Assembly (NCBI GenBank): GCA_964035795.1
Contig: OZ038322.1
Span: 22,836,359 to 22,900,358, forward strand
Reading direction: 5' to 3'
Length of the DNA: 64,000 nt
Origin: Pterobdella sp. o SKG-2022
Taxonomy: Eukaryota; Annelida; Clitellata; Hirudinida; Piscicolidae
Shown here: positions 40,571 through 51,641 of the stretch, piece after piece
Numbering within the stretch: the first letter of the stretch is position 1
Layout of the letters: every line of letters begins with the position of its first letter
Notes under the pieces: generated by a model
The model's database searches: none
What the model was told of the DNA's origin: nothing
The model's input: only the letters and a program-made list of their open reading frames with translations
Program-made: the position numbers and the translations under genes

Positions 40571-43490
40571 TATTCCACGAAGCTTTTCCTAAGATGAACT
40601 TACATTATCAAGTGGAGGTACAAATTATCGAAACTAAAATCGCATTATAAACCTAAGTAAAATAATCACACATATTATACCTATAATTAATCTATCATTT
40701 TAAGAAAAAAACTAGACACCAGTTGTCTCAAATATGGGCATCATCAGAGTTATATAAACAAAAACAAACATATAAAGAAAAAATTAGTGCTAGAACTAGA
40801 AAATCTGGCTGGAAAAGTTTACATGCCTGTTCCCCATGACAAGAAAAAACTTTTCCATGAGTTCTTCAGAAAAACAACCGACTCAATTTCAAACAACGTG
40901 TTTCATGATAAGAATGACACATATAAGAAAACAAAAAGCTTTAGAGAAAATAAGAACATAAAATTAATATCAGAAGACAGAGATTCAAGTATAATAATTA
41001 TGAATATGGCCGACTTTGGTCCTACATCACAGAAGAGGGCAGTTCAAAGAAGTAAATCGATCGTGGGATTGCAATGGCAAAGTCTGCGACTATTTCACTC
41101 ACACAAATCTGGAAAGATAGAAGTGTAACTAAGAATACAAAAATTCGCTTGATGCACACACTTGTTTTTCCTATCCTTTTATATGGTGCTGAAACATGGA
41201 CTATCAAGTACAGAGAAAAGAAGAGGATATCGGCTTTTGAGATGTGGGCATAGAGAAGACTGCTACGAATTTCCTGGGTGCACCACAGAGCAATTGATAG
41301 TATTCTCATTTGATGTCAAAGAAAGACTTATTTAGAAGATCTACAGAATGCAACTTAACTATTTGGTCATATTTCTCGACGTGGTCCAGAAAGCCTAGAA
41401 AAACAAATGATGACTGGTTTAATTAATGGGTAAAGGCAACGTGGTAGACCTCGTCTTCAGTGGTGCGATGGGATAACAAATATGATGGGTGACTCTTTTC
41501 ATCAACTTATGATAAAGGTTCAAAACCGAGATGATTGGAGACGTGCAGTTAGCTGGGCCACAAATATCCGCTAGTGGATGATGCTGACTGACTGACTGAA
41601 AACTGACTATGAAACCAAGATTCAGATTATGATAAAGAAAAGAATAAGAGATGGAAAGTACAGCCCGACTAATAACACTATTAAGGACCTGAACTCATTT
41701 CAATATTTCTCAAGAAAATATTTTAAAAACTCATCATTTTTAGCTCATACAATCAACCAGTAAAATTTTTTGCCACAGCTAAAACACATAAACCCAAGAA
41801 CTTGTGGAATATCACAATTGGGAGTTTACCGCTTAGGCCAATTATAGACCAAATAGACACAGCATATTATAACTCAGCTAAAATGTTATCTAATTATCTC
41901 AAACCTATTTCTTATAATAAATATACCATTAATAACACTCAAGTTTTTTCAAAAATGCTTAGTAAACTTCTTCCTCTTCAACTAGATGAAGAAAATGTAA
42001 GTTTTGATATCGAAAATTTATTTAAAAATATACTAATAGAAGACACCATTAAATACATTAGCGACCAAATATACACCAAGAACAAGCTTCTTCCAATATG
42101 TGAAAGAAAAGTTTTTGAAAAACTATTAAAAAAGGTTACTAGAGAAAACATACTCTCAGTAAATGGAAAATTACACAAGCAAGTCAATGGAGTGAAGATG
42201 AGAGGCCCACTTTCTGTGTTATTCGCCAACTGTTTCCTCAACAAAATGGAAAAGTAAACTCTGTTGAACCAATATTTTATTGTAGGTACTTAGATGACAC
42301 ATACATAAGAAAAAAGAAATTAGATAATACCCTTTATGATTCTCTCGCTAATTTCAAACAAAACCTCAAATTCACCACAGAGCTTAACCCGAAGAAATTC
42401 CTTGATACAAGCACTTATGATTTTAGAGTGGTTAATAAAACCAACAAAATGCCCTTTCACTGGTCTTCACAAATGCCAAATAATTATAAGAGAGCGAAAA
42501 GAATAAGCTCAAATTTTTAAAAAGAATTTTGAATACATACACGTCTGCGGGATAGCCGAAATACATCATTTATAATCAACTGGAGATTATAGCCTAAATT
42601 GAATGATGTCATTCCGCTTCCAGACTGGATGTTTAATGAAATAGTCTCATAAATAGATAAGAAAAATTTATTACTATATTCACACATTTATCCCATTCGC
42701 CACCAAACTTTATCTATTATTAGTTTAATTGGAGGACCATGTAAAGATATCACCCGCTACCTTCACCGCTTTGAGAATGAACGTAAATTTAATATGACAC
42801 AATATGAATTAGAAATGTTAATAAAGAATACTAATAATAATGATTGAAGTTTTGTACCGTCAATACCATGAAAATTATCTATTTCTGGATAACATCAAAA
42901 AGAGAAACATTATTTCCAATTAAAGACACGTTGACCCACCACCATAACATCATTTACAAAGGGACAGTTGCAATTGCAAGCAAATATATATAGATGAAAC
43001 AGGGAGGAATGCACCACTAGGTGGAAAGAGCATGATAGGTTGAAGGGCAGTTCAGAATCAGCAAAACATATTGTCCTGAGCCCCGCACACAGTTTTACCC
43101 GGAGTTCAACCGAAAGAGCATAAGAATAAGAATAAGAAAATGAGAATAAGGAAAGGAAATTATTAGAAGCGTACCACATTATGCTTGATAAATCTTCTAT
43201 CAATGATCAAACGGACATTAAGACTCTTATTTTATCTAGAAATGGTATTACTTGAATGCTTCATTTTTTTGTTTAATTATTACTTTTATTTATTCATTGC
43301 TATCATCATTTTTTATCTTATCATTATGATTAATATAATTTTTTTATAATTTATTAATACTTTTTTTCATTAATTAAGCTTTAGACATTTAAATGTTGAC
43401 TGTTTCCATGGAAGTAAAATTCTTAAATTTGTACCTCCACTTGATAATGTAAGTTCATCTCACAAAAAGCTTTGTGGAACAAAATAGACT
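40571..43490 (+). mobile_element. Degenerate Neptune-type Penelope-like element with inverted terminal arms
   Basis: A retroelement with reverse transcriptase and GIY-YIG endonuclease. The RT N-terminal part is at 40787–41005 (ISEDRDSSIIIMN). After a LINE insertion it resumes at about 41608 (KTDYETKIQIMI), then AKTHKPKN, PLRPIIDQID, EENVSFDIENLFKN, NGKLHKQVNGVKMRGPL and the catalytic-box equivalent YLDDTYI near 42285. Fragments of the GIY-YIG domain follow at about 42970–43110 (CNCKQIYIDETGRNA, then in another frame TRWKEHDRLKGSSESAKHIV). The 'ETGRNA…RW.EH…SE.AKH' pattern is characteristic of Neptune-like Penelope elements. Frameshifts and stops are numerous, so it is dead. The ends at 40571–40625 and 43431–43490 are inverted copies of each other (about 55–60 bp), which delimit the element. 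Confidence 0.82.
41006..41612 (+). mobile_element. LINE 3' fragment nested in the Penelope-like element
   Basis: A broken frame gives RGIAMAKSATISLTQIWKDR, IRLMHTLVFPILLYGAETW, KKRISAFEMWA, RRLLRISWVHHRAI, GRPRLQWCDGITNMMGDS and NRDDWRRAVSWATNIR, the order of the RT C-terminus of an RTE/BovB-like LINE. It ends in a ctgactgactga tail at about 41588–41601. It splits the Penelope RT frame between IIIMN and KTDYE, so it inserted after the Penelope copy arrived. Several stops show decay. Confidence 0.85.
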
Positions 43491-43875
43491 CCAAAAAGTG
43501 TTTTCATTTAAATAATTATATTTGGCTCAAAGAATTGAAATGGCATTACTTTAATTTTCAGTCAAGTTTCCATAAGTTTGACATATGAGAATTTGCTTTT
43601 TTTTCAAGTTTCCAGCCCATTTAAGTCATTCTTAATAAAGGTGATGAAGCATTTCATATTTTTTGAAGATTCTTGAAACCATTTCTACCGAAATGTATAT
43701 ATTTTTTAATTGACCATCTAATCTTTAACTTATCAAAACATATTTTTGTAGGATCGTTTTCATCATCTATTGTTTTAATTATTTGTTATTTAGATTTTTC
43801 CAGACTCCCATCATCAGCCTCATCATTTTACATTTGTTTCCATGCTAGCATAGGCTGGAGGAATTAGACTATTTC
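43491..43875. other. Short intergenic stretch, no gene
   Basis: AT-rich. Sequence at 43490–43556 still matches (inverted) part of ATP5F1A intron 6, so repeat homology runs slightly beyond the Penelope terminal arm. Nothing else recognised. Confidence 0.45.
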
Positions 43876-43881
43876 TTTATT
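43876..43881 (-). terminator. Poly(A) signal of KDM8
   Basis: AATAAA on the minus strand, 46 bases downstream of the KDM8 stop codon. Confidence 0.5.
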
Positions 43882-43927
43882 TGAAAAATGCTTCAAGTTT
43901 AATCATAAAGATATGAAATAAAACTAT

Positions 43928-45349
43928 CTAATTTGCTTCTTCTTCTCTTTTCCACCAGAAACTAACTGAAAAACTAGTTGAAAGAGATTTGACGTAATGC
44001 CAGTGCATTGATGGGAGGTAAAGCATGTCGCCAGCTTGCAATGTGAACTCTGTGAATGGAATGTCAAAGAATTGTGGGCATAGAGAAAGGTCAGGGTTTT
44101 CAACATCAATTTGGCTTGTAGTAGCTAGTAAATGGTTTTGGTATGGATGTAACAAGTTGGAATATTCTGGAGAATACAAACGAAAACTTTTGCTCCCAAA
44201 AACCTACATGAAATAATGAATTATAAACTAAAAATTATATAAATATAATAGTGATAGTCAAACTTGGCAAAAGATATTTTCTTTCTGATCTCTATGGAGG
44301 GGAGATATGGTACCACTGGGACCAAACCATGCATTTATTTCAATTTCCTCATCCCCTATAGCACAATAATCAGGAACCATTATGTCTTTGCCGAGTTCTT
44401 TGATTTGATCAAATAGTTGATATTGTGCTAGATATGCCTTTTGTGAGCAATTCACATCAACTATGTATCTAAGGTTAAAAAGAAGTTTTATTAAAATTAC
44501 AAAATTATGATTTAATCTCACTTTTCAACAAAGTCTCCAATTGTCATAAGCTTTTGAGACCAAGTATCATCCGTGTATTTAGAGCCAATCTCTATGGGAA
44601 CAAGTCTAGCCCTCGCTACTTTCATTATATACTCAATATTCCATTTTCTTTCACTTAATGCAGGCCACATTTTCAAACAATTTTTCATTATAACAGGTGT
44701 TTTGTGAGCATAATAATTCTGTCTGTGACAGTGGTTACTATTTAATCAAATATAATGACAAGTTTGAAAGTGCTTACTGAAACTCATATATAGAAGGCAT
44801 GTCAACGTAGTTAATATTATTTTCCAATTTCAAACCCTGTGATAAATTGACAAAAGTATTATTCAAAGGTTTGACAGGAAATTCAAGAATTTTTTCTGAA
44901 AGATATTGATGGAGGTAGGAAGCAAGTGTTGAAAGAATATCATTTTCAATTGGACACCCCATCAGCAAGCCCATGTCACACGTTTTAATGATTTTTTTTA
45001 CTTCTTTGTTATCTTCATCTGATTTTTCAGTAATGCTATCAATACGTTTTAACCGATGTAAAGTGAAAAATTGGGAAAGAGCAGCCAGACAGCTAGCAGA
45101 GGTATAGAGTTTGCGCCAAAAAATTGGCACATTTTTCCAATGACCAGTATTTAATTTTTCCCATACAAAATCCAAAAGTATTTCACAACTTGAGTAACAT
45201 TCCTCGTAATTTTTTGTAAACAACAAGTCTATCGCGTAATCTAATAGATTAAGTACATCGAAATTTTCATTGTAGCTTTCACTTTGGAATTTAAAGTGAG
45301 TTACTGTAAGACTATTTTCTAAAAGCTTTTCGCCGCTTGAAAAATCCAT
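43928..45349 (-). CDS. KDM8: JmjC-domain 2-oxoglutarate oxygenase KDM8/JMJD5
   Basis: Fe(II)/2-oxoglutarate oxygenase; the animal protein is described as an arginyl hydroxylase and possible histone-tail enzyme. Exons: complement(43928..44203, 44264..44468, 44522..44722, 44778..45349). GT–AG junctions in phase give 417 aa, nearly the human length. The N-terminal half is the family's helical region. The JmjC domain carries the iron-binding triad H316-x-D318 in [10 protein letters not shown] and H395 in MHWHYVKSL, preceded by [19 protein letters not shown] and the terminal [10 protein letters not shown] are diagnostic of JMJD5. The splice into exon 2 uses ctgtcacag|ACAG; the nearby cacagacag site would give a stop. 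No lost catalytic residue and no signal peptide are seen. The identification is firm. Confidence 0.96.
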
Positions 45350-45456
45350 ACTCGCCGCTTAATGAAATGGTTTAGAATGAAATCTTTCAGAAATTCAAAA
45401 ACCATTTGTAAAAACTTAAAATATATTTTATGATATACTTTTAATCCGTTTCATTT

Positions 45457-45692
45457 TTAATCCATTAAACCTTTAATTGAGAAACTACACGCCTCTTCTT
45501 GTTTAATAAGGAAATATATTGACATAATGACAACTGTTTTGAAAACTTCTTTTTTGATTGCTCGTGTAAGATAATTGTGAATTTTTTGAGAAATTTCATA
45601 AAACTGCAATCAATATTTTGCTTACAGAGAAATGTAGCAAGAGGCTTTCGTATGCTACAAGTTCCGAGAACTTTGTGTATAAGTCGAAACAA
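45457..45692 (-). CDS. Candidate 47-aa single-pass membrane protein, possibly mitochondrial
   Basis: Two-exon model complement(45457..45533, 45626..45692): MFRLIHKVLGTCSIRKPLAT, donor CTCT|gtaagc, a 92-bp intron, acceptor caaaacag, then a hydrophobic run FLFVIMSIYFLI and a short tail ending GLMD. The N-terminus is basic with hydroxylated and hydrophobic residues, as in mitochondrial presequences or small inner-membrane subunits. The unspliced frame would give a 75-aa Lys-rich protein with no hydrophobic segment, which looks less natural. I recognise no family. It lies 107 bp upstream of the KDM8 start on the same strand, so it could also be 5' noise of that gene. Confidence 0.33.
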
Positions 45693-46149
45693 ACAAGTTT
45701 TATCTTTTCAATCTAGAGTCAGTCTTTTGAAATTAATATTCTTTTGAATTTGCGTATATACTTTTGAAATTATAACAGTGTACATCATTATAATCTGCCG
45801 AGTTGTTAAAAATGTAAGACCATAATCAAAATGATTACAGGTATGTTTTGATATGATTTCAAGAGGATTTTCATCTGGTGATGAAGACAAAGAGGTTTGA
45901 TATTTGACAAAGAAACATTTATACTCCATGTAAATTTTTCCAGGTTAACAAAGCTGACCAAAAACTTGAATCAACAAAAGACAAAGCAAGTTTTTAATAT
46001 GCATTTATTTAATATTTTAATTAAAATTAAAGATTTATTTTGTAACATTTATAAATTCAATATAATTTTAAATAAACATGAAAAAATATTTTTAAAATGA
46101 GCAAGATTTCATGAAAGTTATCTATACTTAATGAAATAGTTTTATTAAA
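45693..46149. other. Intergenic, no gene recognised
   Basis: AT-rich. The minus-strand frame at 45708–45929 (MEYKCFFVKYQTSLSSSPDE…) is weakly protein-like at its start but has no motif and no clear partner exon. Confidence 0.35.
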
Positions 46150-47240
46150 AATAAATTGTTTCACCATGGGAACTACTGTACCCAGATGATTTGGTAATTA
46201 TTTCTGAAACATTAGAAGGTTTGGTTTCTTGGTTGGATAAATGGTTTAGAGATTAAAAGGTTTAGGGCAAATATGGTGAAAACAAAAGTTATGGTATATG
46301 GTAATCACCTAAACACGCTCAAAAAATCTGGTTACTTCCCATGTGGTGTTTGTTTTAATGGTGAAGGCTGTAATTTAATTTTTTGAGAAGCTTGTAAAAG
46401 TTATGGTGAAAACGAAAGTTATGGTAATCACCTAAACTTGCTCAAAAAATCTGGTTGCTTTCCATGTGGTGTTTGTTTTAATGGTGAAGGCCGTAATTTG
46501 ATTTTTTGAGAAGCTTGTAAAAGTTAGGTGCATAAGAAGTGTTGTGGTATAAGCGGTGGTTTGAAGAGGGATTCATCATTCAGATGTGCTCGTTGTCTGG
46601 GTAGTGCATGACCAGTGGATGATAGGAAAATAACTGAAGTCCAAATGGGTAATGACAAGTTGGAAATTGTTACTGACTTCTGTTATCTTGGTGACATGAT
46701 TTCTGCTGGAGAAGGCTTCAAACTTTCTTCGATCATCAGATGCAAGTCTGCTTAGAGTAAGTTCCATCAACTTCTCACCAATCCTCATCTACTTTTCACA
46801 ACCAGAGGTCAAATCTACAACACATACATTAGAGCTGTGATGCTGTACTCTTCTAAAGCCTAACAAGACCTTCCCTGAACAGATTGAAGCTTGGCTATGA
46901 TCCAATGGATTTGCAAAGCCAGGATAAGTGCAGAAAAATTGCATGCAAAACTTGTCGTCCAGAACATAGAACCGGCGTTGCTTTGTCATAGGTTAAGGTG
47001 GTTTGGTCATGTGGTGTGCAGCTCAGGTTGGCTTTCAAAAGTCAGAAAATTCAAGGTTGCTGGTGTTAAAAGACTGAGTAAGCCAAAAATGACATGGGAA
47101 AAGTTGCTGAAGAAGGATCGGGCAAAGCTCAGTTTGATGTAAATCGACCCATACAACCGCCTTACGTGGAAGAGACTTGTTTTCAAAAAAGCCCAACCCC
47201 CTGCTGAGGAAAATGGGCTCTAAATAGAATGATGATGATA
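46150..47240 (+). mobile_element. LINE remnant (RT C-terminal half)
   Basis: A broken frame contains LYPDDLVIISETLEGLVSWL (a YADD-like RT box), the finger-like PCGVC segment, GNDKLEIVTDFCYLGDM, LAMIQWICKARIS, HRLRWFGHVVCSSG, KPKMTWEKLLKKD and a terminal YNRLTWKRL. This is the order of a widespread non-LTR element of marine invertebrates. It ends in an atgatgatgat-like tail near 47232. Many stops and a tandem duplication (46277–46525) show it is inactive. Confidence 0.88.
46277..46525 (+). repeat. Tandem duplication inside the LINE remnant
   Basis: A unit of about 120–135 bp, from 'gtgaaaacaaaagttatggt' to 'gagaagcttgtaaaagtta', occurs twice in a row with few differences. The LINE frame across the PCGVC segment is therefore doubled. 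Confidence 0.85.
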
Positions 47241-47310
47241 AGCTTGTTGAACTTGTAAATTTATAAATAACATTATTCCAAAATATTGAAACTGAAATAA
47301 ATTTTCTGGA

Positions 47311-47504
47311 ATTTTATCGTAAAATGAGTGATATTTTAGAATCCTTTATTTTTTCAAAAAACTAAAATTTTCGACAAATTCATCTTTTTCATAATTCATT
47401 AGTAATTTAAATACTAATGAATTATGAAAAAATTTAATTTGTCGAAAATTTCATTTTTTTGAAAAAACATGTATCTAAAATCTCCCTCATTTTACGATAA
47501 AAAT
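47311..47504. repeat. 194-bp palindromic element
   Basis: The sequence folds back around 47404–47411 (attagtaatttaaatactaat centre). Arms include cataattcattagta / tactaatgaattatg, attttcgacaaatt / aatttgtcgaaaat, and outer attttatcgtaaaatgag / ctcattttacgataaaaat. The arms are imperfect. It is probably a foldback or MITE-type element. Confidence 0.8.
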
Positions 47505-48454
47505 GAAGTAAATTGAAAAAAAAAATAATACACAATATGTCTCGAAAAAATGACTCAAATAAATCTATTCAAGGAAAATAAAGAGAAAGGCAAAGAGGAG
47601 GATAATGAAGTATCCGATGAAGAGAGTAGCGAGAGCGACAGTGACGACGACTAAGTGCTTTGAACCTTTAATTAAAAAACTCGATTTAAATACTTTCCGT
47701 CTAACATATGACTGCTTGCTTCGTGAAACAAGTTTTTCACTAAACATATATACACATTTATCTTAGACATTTTGATACATGTTTCTACATTATATATCTC
47801 TATTTAAATTGAATACATAAAGACCATTTTTATTAACCAGTTAGATAACAATGTCTATACTCGTTTTTTGCTTCTTTTATTTTTATGAAATCTCATTATT
47901 CGCTCATTGAATCCCATATCTGATTGCAAACTGAAAATTGTGACTTGTCTTCTTTTGAAATTTCGATGAATTCTATGTTATTTTCTTCTAATAATGCTGT
48001 TGGAATTTTTTTAATAAAAATGAATAAGTAATTATTTTTATCAAATCCATGCTGGCATGGAAAAGGATCCAAAATGATGATGAAATAACTAGCTCAATAA
48101 TGCAAACTAACATTAAAAAAGATCAAACTTTTAAATTAATCAATCCTATAAAAACTGATTCAAAGGAAATATAAAATGAAGAACAAACATCCTTTGAAGC
48201 ATGATGTTGAATCCTCATGAACCAAGATCCCCGATATTGAAGATAATAGAGATAATTTTGTGCTGTTTGTTATTAAAATACAATTTTTCAATGAATACTT
48301 TAGGTTCTCAAAATTATTCATTCACTTTGATGAATGAATAAAAAAATTAAGACTTAATGACTAACAGGGTTTTATCTTTTGTTGGTCTATTTTCCCCTAA
48401 AGAATCAAGTTTTATTAAGTATTTCTTTATTTCTTTGTCTTGTTTTTTGAGCTG
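47505..48454. other. Intergenic, no gene recognised
   Basis: AT-rich. A short GAA/GAG-rich plus-strand run at about 47575–47650 (EKEKGKEEDNEV-like with an acidic DSDDD end) is suggestive of the end of an acidic protein but has no supporting exon. Confidence 0.35.
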
Positions 48455-48836
48455 TCAAAATTTTCGAATAAAATTTTCAAAAATTAATTTTAAAGTTTGA
48501 CTAACAGTTTCATGTGAATCAATGATACTTTGCTTCTTCTTCTCCATCAATACTTTTAAAATTTGTACATGTTTGATTTTATCTTCTAAATCTTTCTCTA
48601 ACGCTTGAACTTTTTTTTGCTTCTTATTATTTTGTTTTTTGAGAACTAAAAAAATATAAATATGAAATATATATAGGTTAATTTAAATATATTGGCATTA
48701 AAATATTCTTACCTTTGGCTAACTTGTCTTCTTCTTTTTCAATTGTCTGTAATTAGTAAAAATATCAAAAAATTCAATTTCAACTCAAAATATTCTGAGA
48801 AATAATTTTAATTCAATTAAATGAATAACTTACCAT
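48455..48836 (-). CDS. Small Lys/Glu-rich coiled-coil protein, tentative
   Basis: Three-exon model complement(48455..48645, 48713..48746, 48834..48836), 75 aa. The donors gtaagt and gtaaga and the acceptors ttacag and tttttag are good. The start codon would be the last codon of exon 1, because a stop lies upstream in frame. The product (M-TIEKEEDKLAK, then heptad-like QALEKDLEDKIKHVQILKVL and a hydrophobic end) should form one long helix. I recognise no family. It could instead be the 3' part of a longer transcript with an upstream exon I could not place. Confidence 0.35.
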
Positions 48837-49568
48837 CTTGAAACAAATTCATGAACTGAAAGTTTAAATTCAATTTTAGTATCCCGCTTACAATTATATA
48901 TGCGATGAGCTTCATTTTAACAGTTGAAATAACTGTAAAATAAATAATTTATTCCAATTACTCAAAATTGCACTCAATTAGTTTGTTTTCAAAAGTTCAT
49001 AATAAAAATTTTTCAAAATGTCAATTGCATTTTGAACTCTTCATAAATATGAAATAATTTCATAATATATTGAAAAAAGTTCAAAACTACTAGATTTTTT
49101 TATTATTACACAAAAATTATGACTGTTTTAATGTATGATTAAAAATGAAAAAGTTTTCAAAAATATCTTTATTTATAAATATAAATTTTGAACCACATAT
49201 TATCAATGCCAATCTGAGTTGAAAATATCGAAAGTCAAGACTCACCACACATGGGCACCTTGCTATTGATGTTCATCTATGAAAAAGTATAAAACAATAG
49301 ATTGATTTGAATCAAACAATTTTATTAACTGAATAATAATACGAAGCTTTTCGTGAGTATACAAATTTGTATACTTGATAATGAGTTCAACTTACGAATG
49401 CCAAAAAATTGTCAATAATCAACTCAACTATTTTATTTATCCAGCAAAATACTCAAATGTCACTGAAAGTTTAAATTTTTATATCTAAAAAATAATAAAA
49501 ATTAAATACATTTTATAAATTATTAATAATCAAGACAGCTAAATTAAATGCAAAAAGTAATTTTTTAA
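48837..49568. other. Intergenic, with one hairpin repeat
   Basis: AT-rich, with no gene. A degenerate copy of the 'acgaagcttttcgt' repeat lies at about 49300–49400, matching inverted sequence in ATP5F1A intron 6. Confidence 0.4.
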
Positions 49569-50114
49569 TTAACATTCATCACTGTCGATACCATTATCTT
49601 TAAGATCTTTATTCCAATTCAAAAAGCTTGCAACTTCCCTTTCAGCTTCTTGTTTCATCCAATTCAACTCATTTGTGATTTCTTCCATCTTTTTATTATA
49701 ACTTTTTTCCATTTCTTCAATTTCATTTTCCAACTCAGCAGATTTTTTTTTTAAATCATTTGTATCGTCTTTATTTCCAACTACATCTTCACTTTCGGGA
49801 AAAATATATTTATCACAATATTCCTTATCATAATTATATTCATTTTCATCAGCAGCACCAAGATCAAGACGAACATCTTCGAACTTATCATTCATTGGAC
49901 AATGATATTGCTCCAATTCCAAGCAAGTATGTTCTTTGGAAGAATTTTCAATTGCCATATTTTTTCCACCATTTAACCGTTTTTGTAAATAAGGTTTTCG
50001 AGACTTAAATGGAAAGATTGTTTCTTGATTTTTTTTGAACTGCTCAAGTTGTAAATTTATTTCATCCAATTTTTTCATTATTTCTCTGTTCTTCACACAA
50101 CTGCTCTCAGTATC
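49569..50114 (-). CDS. Acidic coiled-coil protein, 3' exon(s)
   Basis: An open exon of 181 codons plus stop begins after the acceptor tttattgtag with DTESSCVKNREIMKKLDEIN. Heptad-type helix is predicted near both ends (NREIMKKLDEINLQLEQF and AELENEIEEMEKSYNKKMEE), with an acidic disordered middle (ENEYNYDKEYCDKY). It ends NGIDSDEC. The upstream exon is uncertain. A GC-richer segment at about 50336–50463 (MVMMKPHQMPIPSGC…, donor CATTT|gtatca) joins in phase but may be a repeat fragment. No enzyme motif and no known family recognised. The clean frame of over 540 bases in AT-rich DNA supports a real gene. Confidence 0.55.
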   Translation of the reverse strand, partial: DTESSCVKNREIMKKLDEINLQLEQFKKNQETIFPFKSRKPYLQKRLNGGKNMAIENSSKEHTCLELEQYHCPMNDKFEDVRLDLGAADENEYNYDKEYCDKYIFPESEDVVGNKDDTNDLKKKSAELENEIEEMEKSYNKKMEEITNELNWMKQEAEREVASFLNWNKDLKDNGIDSDEC

Positions 50115-50764
50115 CTACAATAAAATATAAAACACGTCTACAAAATTGATTCGAATAATTATTTCCAAACTGTGAAATCTTAAAAAAAACTTTTCACTAT
50201 CAAAAAACTATATTATTTCATTAAAAGCAAAAAAACATTGTTTATCACAAAATTTTACAGATATTCGTAAATATTCTTTTCACAAACTTTATCATCTACT
50301 ATTGCACAAAACTTGATACAAATGCGCAACAGACTTGTGTGGCGTCAAAAATATATGGCTCTATAGGATCATCCTGCATCAATTGTTGCAGTCTCAACTT
50401 CTCTGAGCCCGTCATTGAGCATCCGGATGGGATGGGCATCTGATGGGGTTTCATCATTACCATTTTGAATTGAGTTGATCTTTTTACGTTATCTTACAGA
50501 ATTATCTACTAATGAATTTGATTAAAAAATGAGAAAAGTTGGTGGAATAAAGAAAGGAATGAAAGCCTGATGAATTTTGCAAAAAAGCCACTGTTATCAA
50601 AAACCAACGTAATATATTAACGTACTTTTGATAGATAAGTTTCGTTTTTGGGATCTTTACCTATCAAGTTATTGTTAAACATTATTTTGAGTAACCCCCA
50701 AATAAACAAATAACTTTTTTTATTTGATGAACATTTCAAAATAACATAATCTCCCATAAAAAAT

Positions 50765-51477
50765 CTAAAATTCTAAAATTATTTCAAACACAATTCCACC
50801 TTTAAACTCGCTATAGCTTTTCCTCAAAGATGCTTGTTGAGTTTTTCTTTTTTCCAGTCTCGCAGTATTTGGACTAGCAGCTTTACCACTAATCTGAGAA
50901 ATTTTGCTTTCGAAAGTTTTGATTTCATAGTTTTTGTTTTTGAAATTTGGAAAATTAGACATATCATTTCTGTCGTGAGCTTGGTTGTTTGAAAAAGTTG
51001 TCGGCTTCTCTAAAAGTAATGGGAATCTGCTAGCATCACCGCCTTGAAGTTTTAGATTTTATTTTATTTTTGTTGAAACCATAAAATTTTGTCACCTGGT
51101 ATGTTTGAAGTTTGAAGAAAAGATTCACAATTCTCTGCAATACTTTCGACATTTTCTCTATTGATATGAGATTTTTAAGATCAAATTTCATAAAATAATA
51201 TAAATGAACATGTTGAACCTGGATTGAAACATATTTTGGAGTTTACTTGGATTATCTTTAGCTAATTTTTCTTCGAAAGTTTTGTCTAAATCAGAAACGT
51301 TCTTTATTTCTTTTTCAATCGTTTCCGTGTCACTGTAGCAAAAATATTTATTAATTTTATACAACTAAGTTTAAAAAGTTATTATATTTGATTGCTAATA
51401 ATGATTATTGTATACATTCTTTGCTTTGGTAGATTTTGCCTTTGATTTTTTTCAAAACCGATATTTTTATCTTCCAT
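50765..51477 (-). CDS. Small charged, mostly disordered protein
   Basis: Four-exon model complement(50765..51042, 51096..51155, 51247..51332, 51416..51477), 161 aa, frame kept through all junctions. The start MEDKNIGFEKNQRQN is followed by TETIEKEIKNVSDLDKTFEE, AENCESFLQTSNIP, and a C-terminal part with SPNTARLEKRKTQQASLRKS. One acceptor (aatagag) was chosen by frame. The product is Lys/Glu/Ser-rich with short helices and no recognised domain. The start codon is 164 bp from the TIM44 start on the other strand, so the two probably share a bidirectional promoter. A splice from the last exon into the coiled-coil exon at 50114 is possible but would need a poor donor. Confidence 0.5.
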
Positions 51478-51641
51478 ATTTATTAAAATATTACCATGGT
51501 AAATTTAAATATGAAATAATAAATCAATATATTATCTAAAAATTTTAAAAATTTGTTTACAAATTTTTTAAAACTATACCAAACTTCACGTTTTTAGAAT
51601 AAATGTTTAAGTTTGTCTATGTAAATAAAAATAACGAAATA
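51478..51641. promoter_or_regulatory. Bidirectional promoter region, TIM44 and small charged protein
   Basis: The two start codons face away from each other with 164 bp between them, which must hold both core promoters and 5' leaders unless there are upstream noncoding exons. The sequence is AT-rich with no TATA element I can single out. The assignment is inferred from geometry. Confidence 0.45.

Noticed and set aside
40571..43490. Hammerhead ribozyme in the Penelope terminal arms
   Set aside because: Known for some Penelope-like elements, but I found no CTGATGA…GAAA core in the arms.
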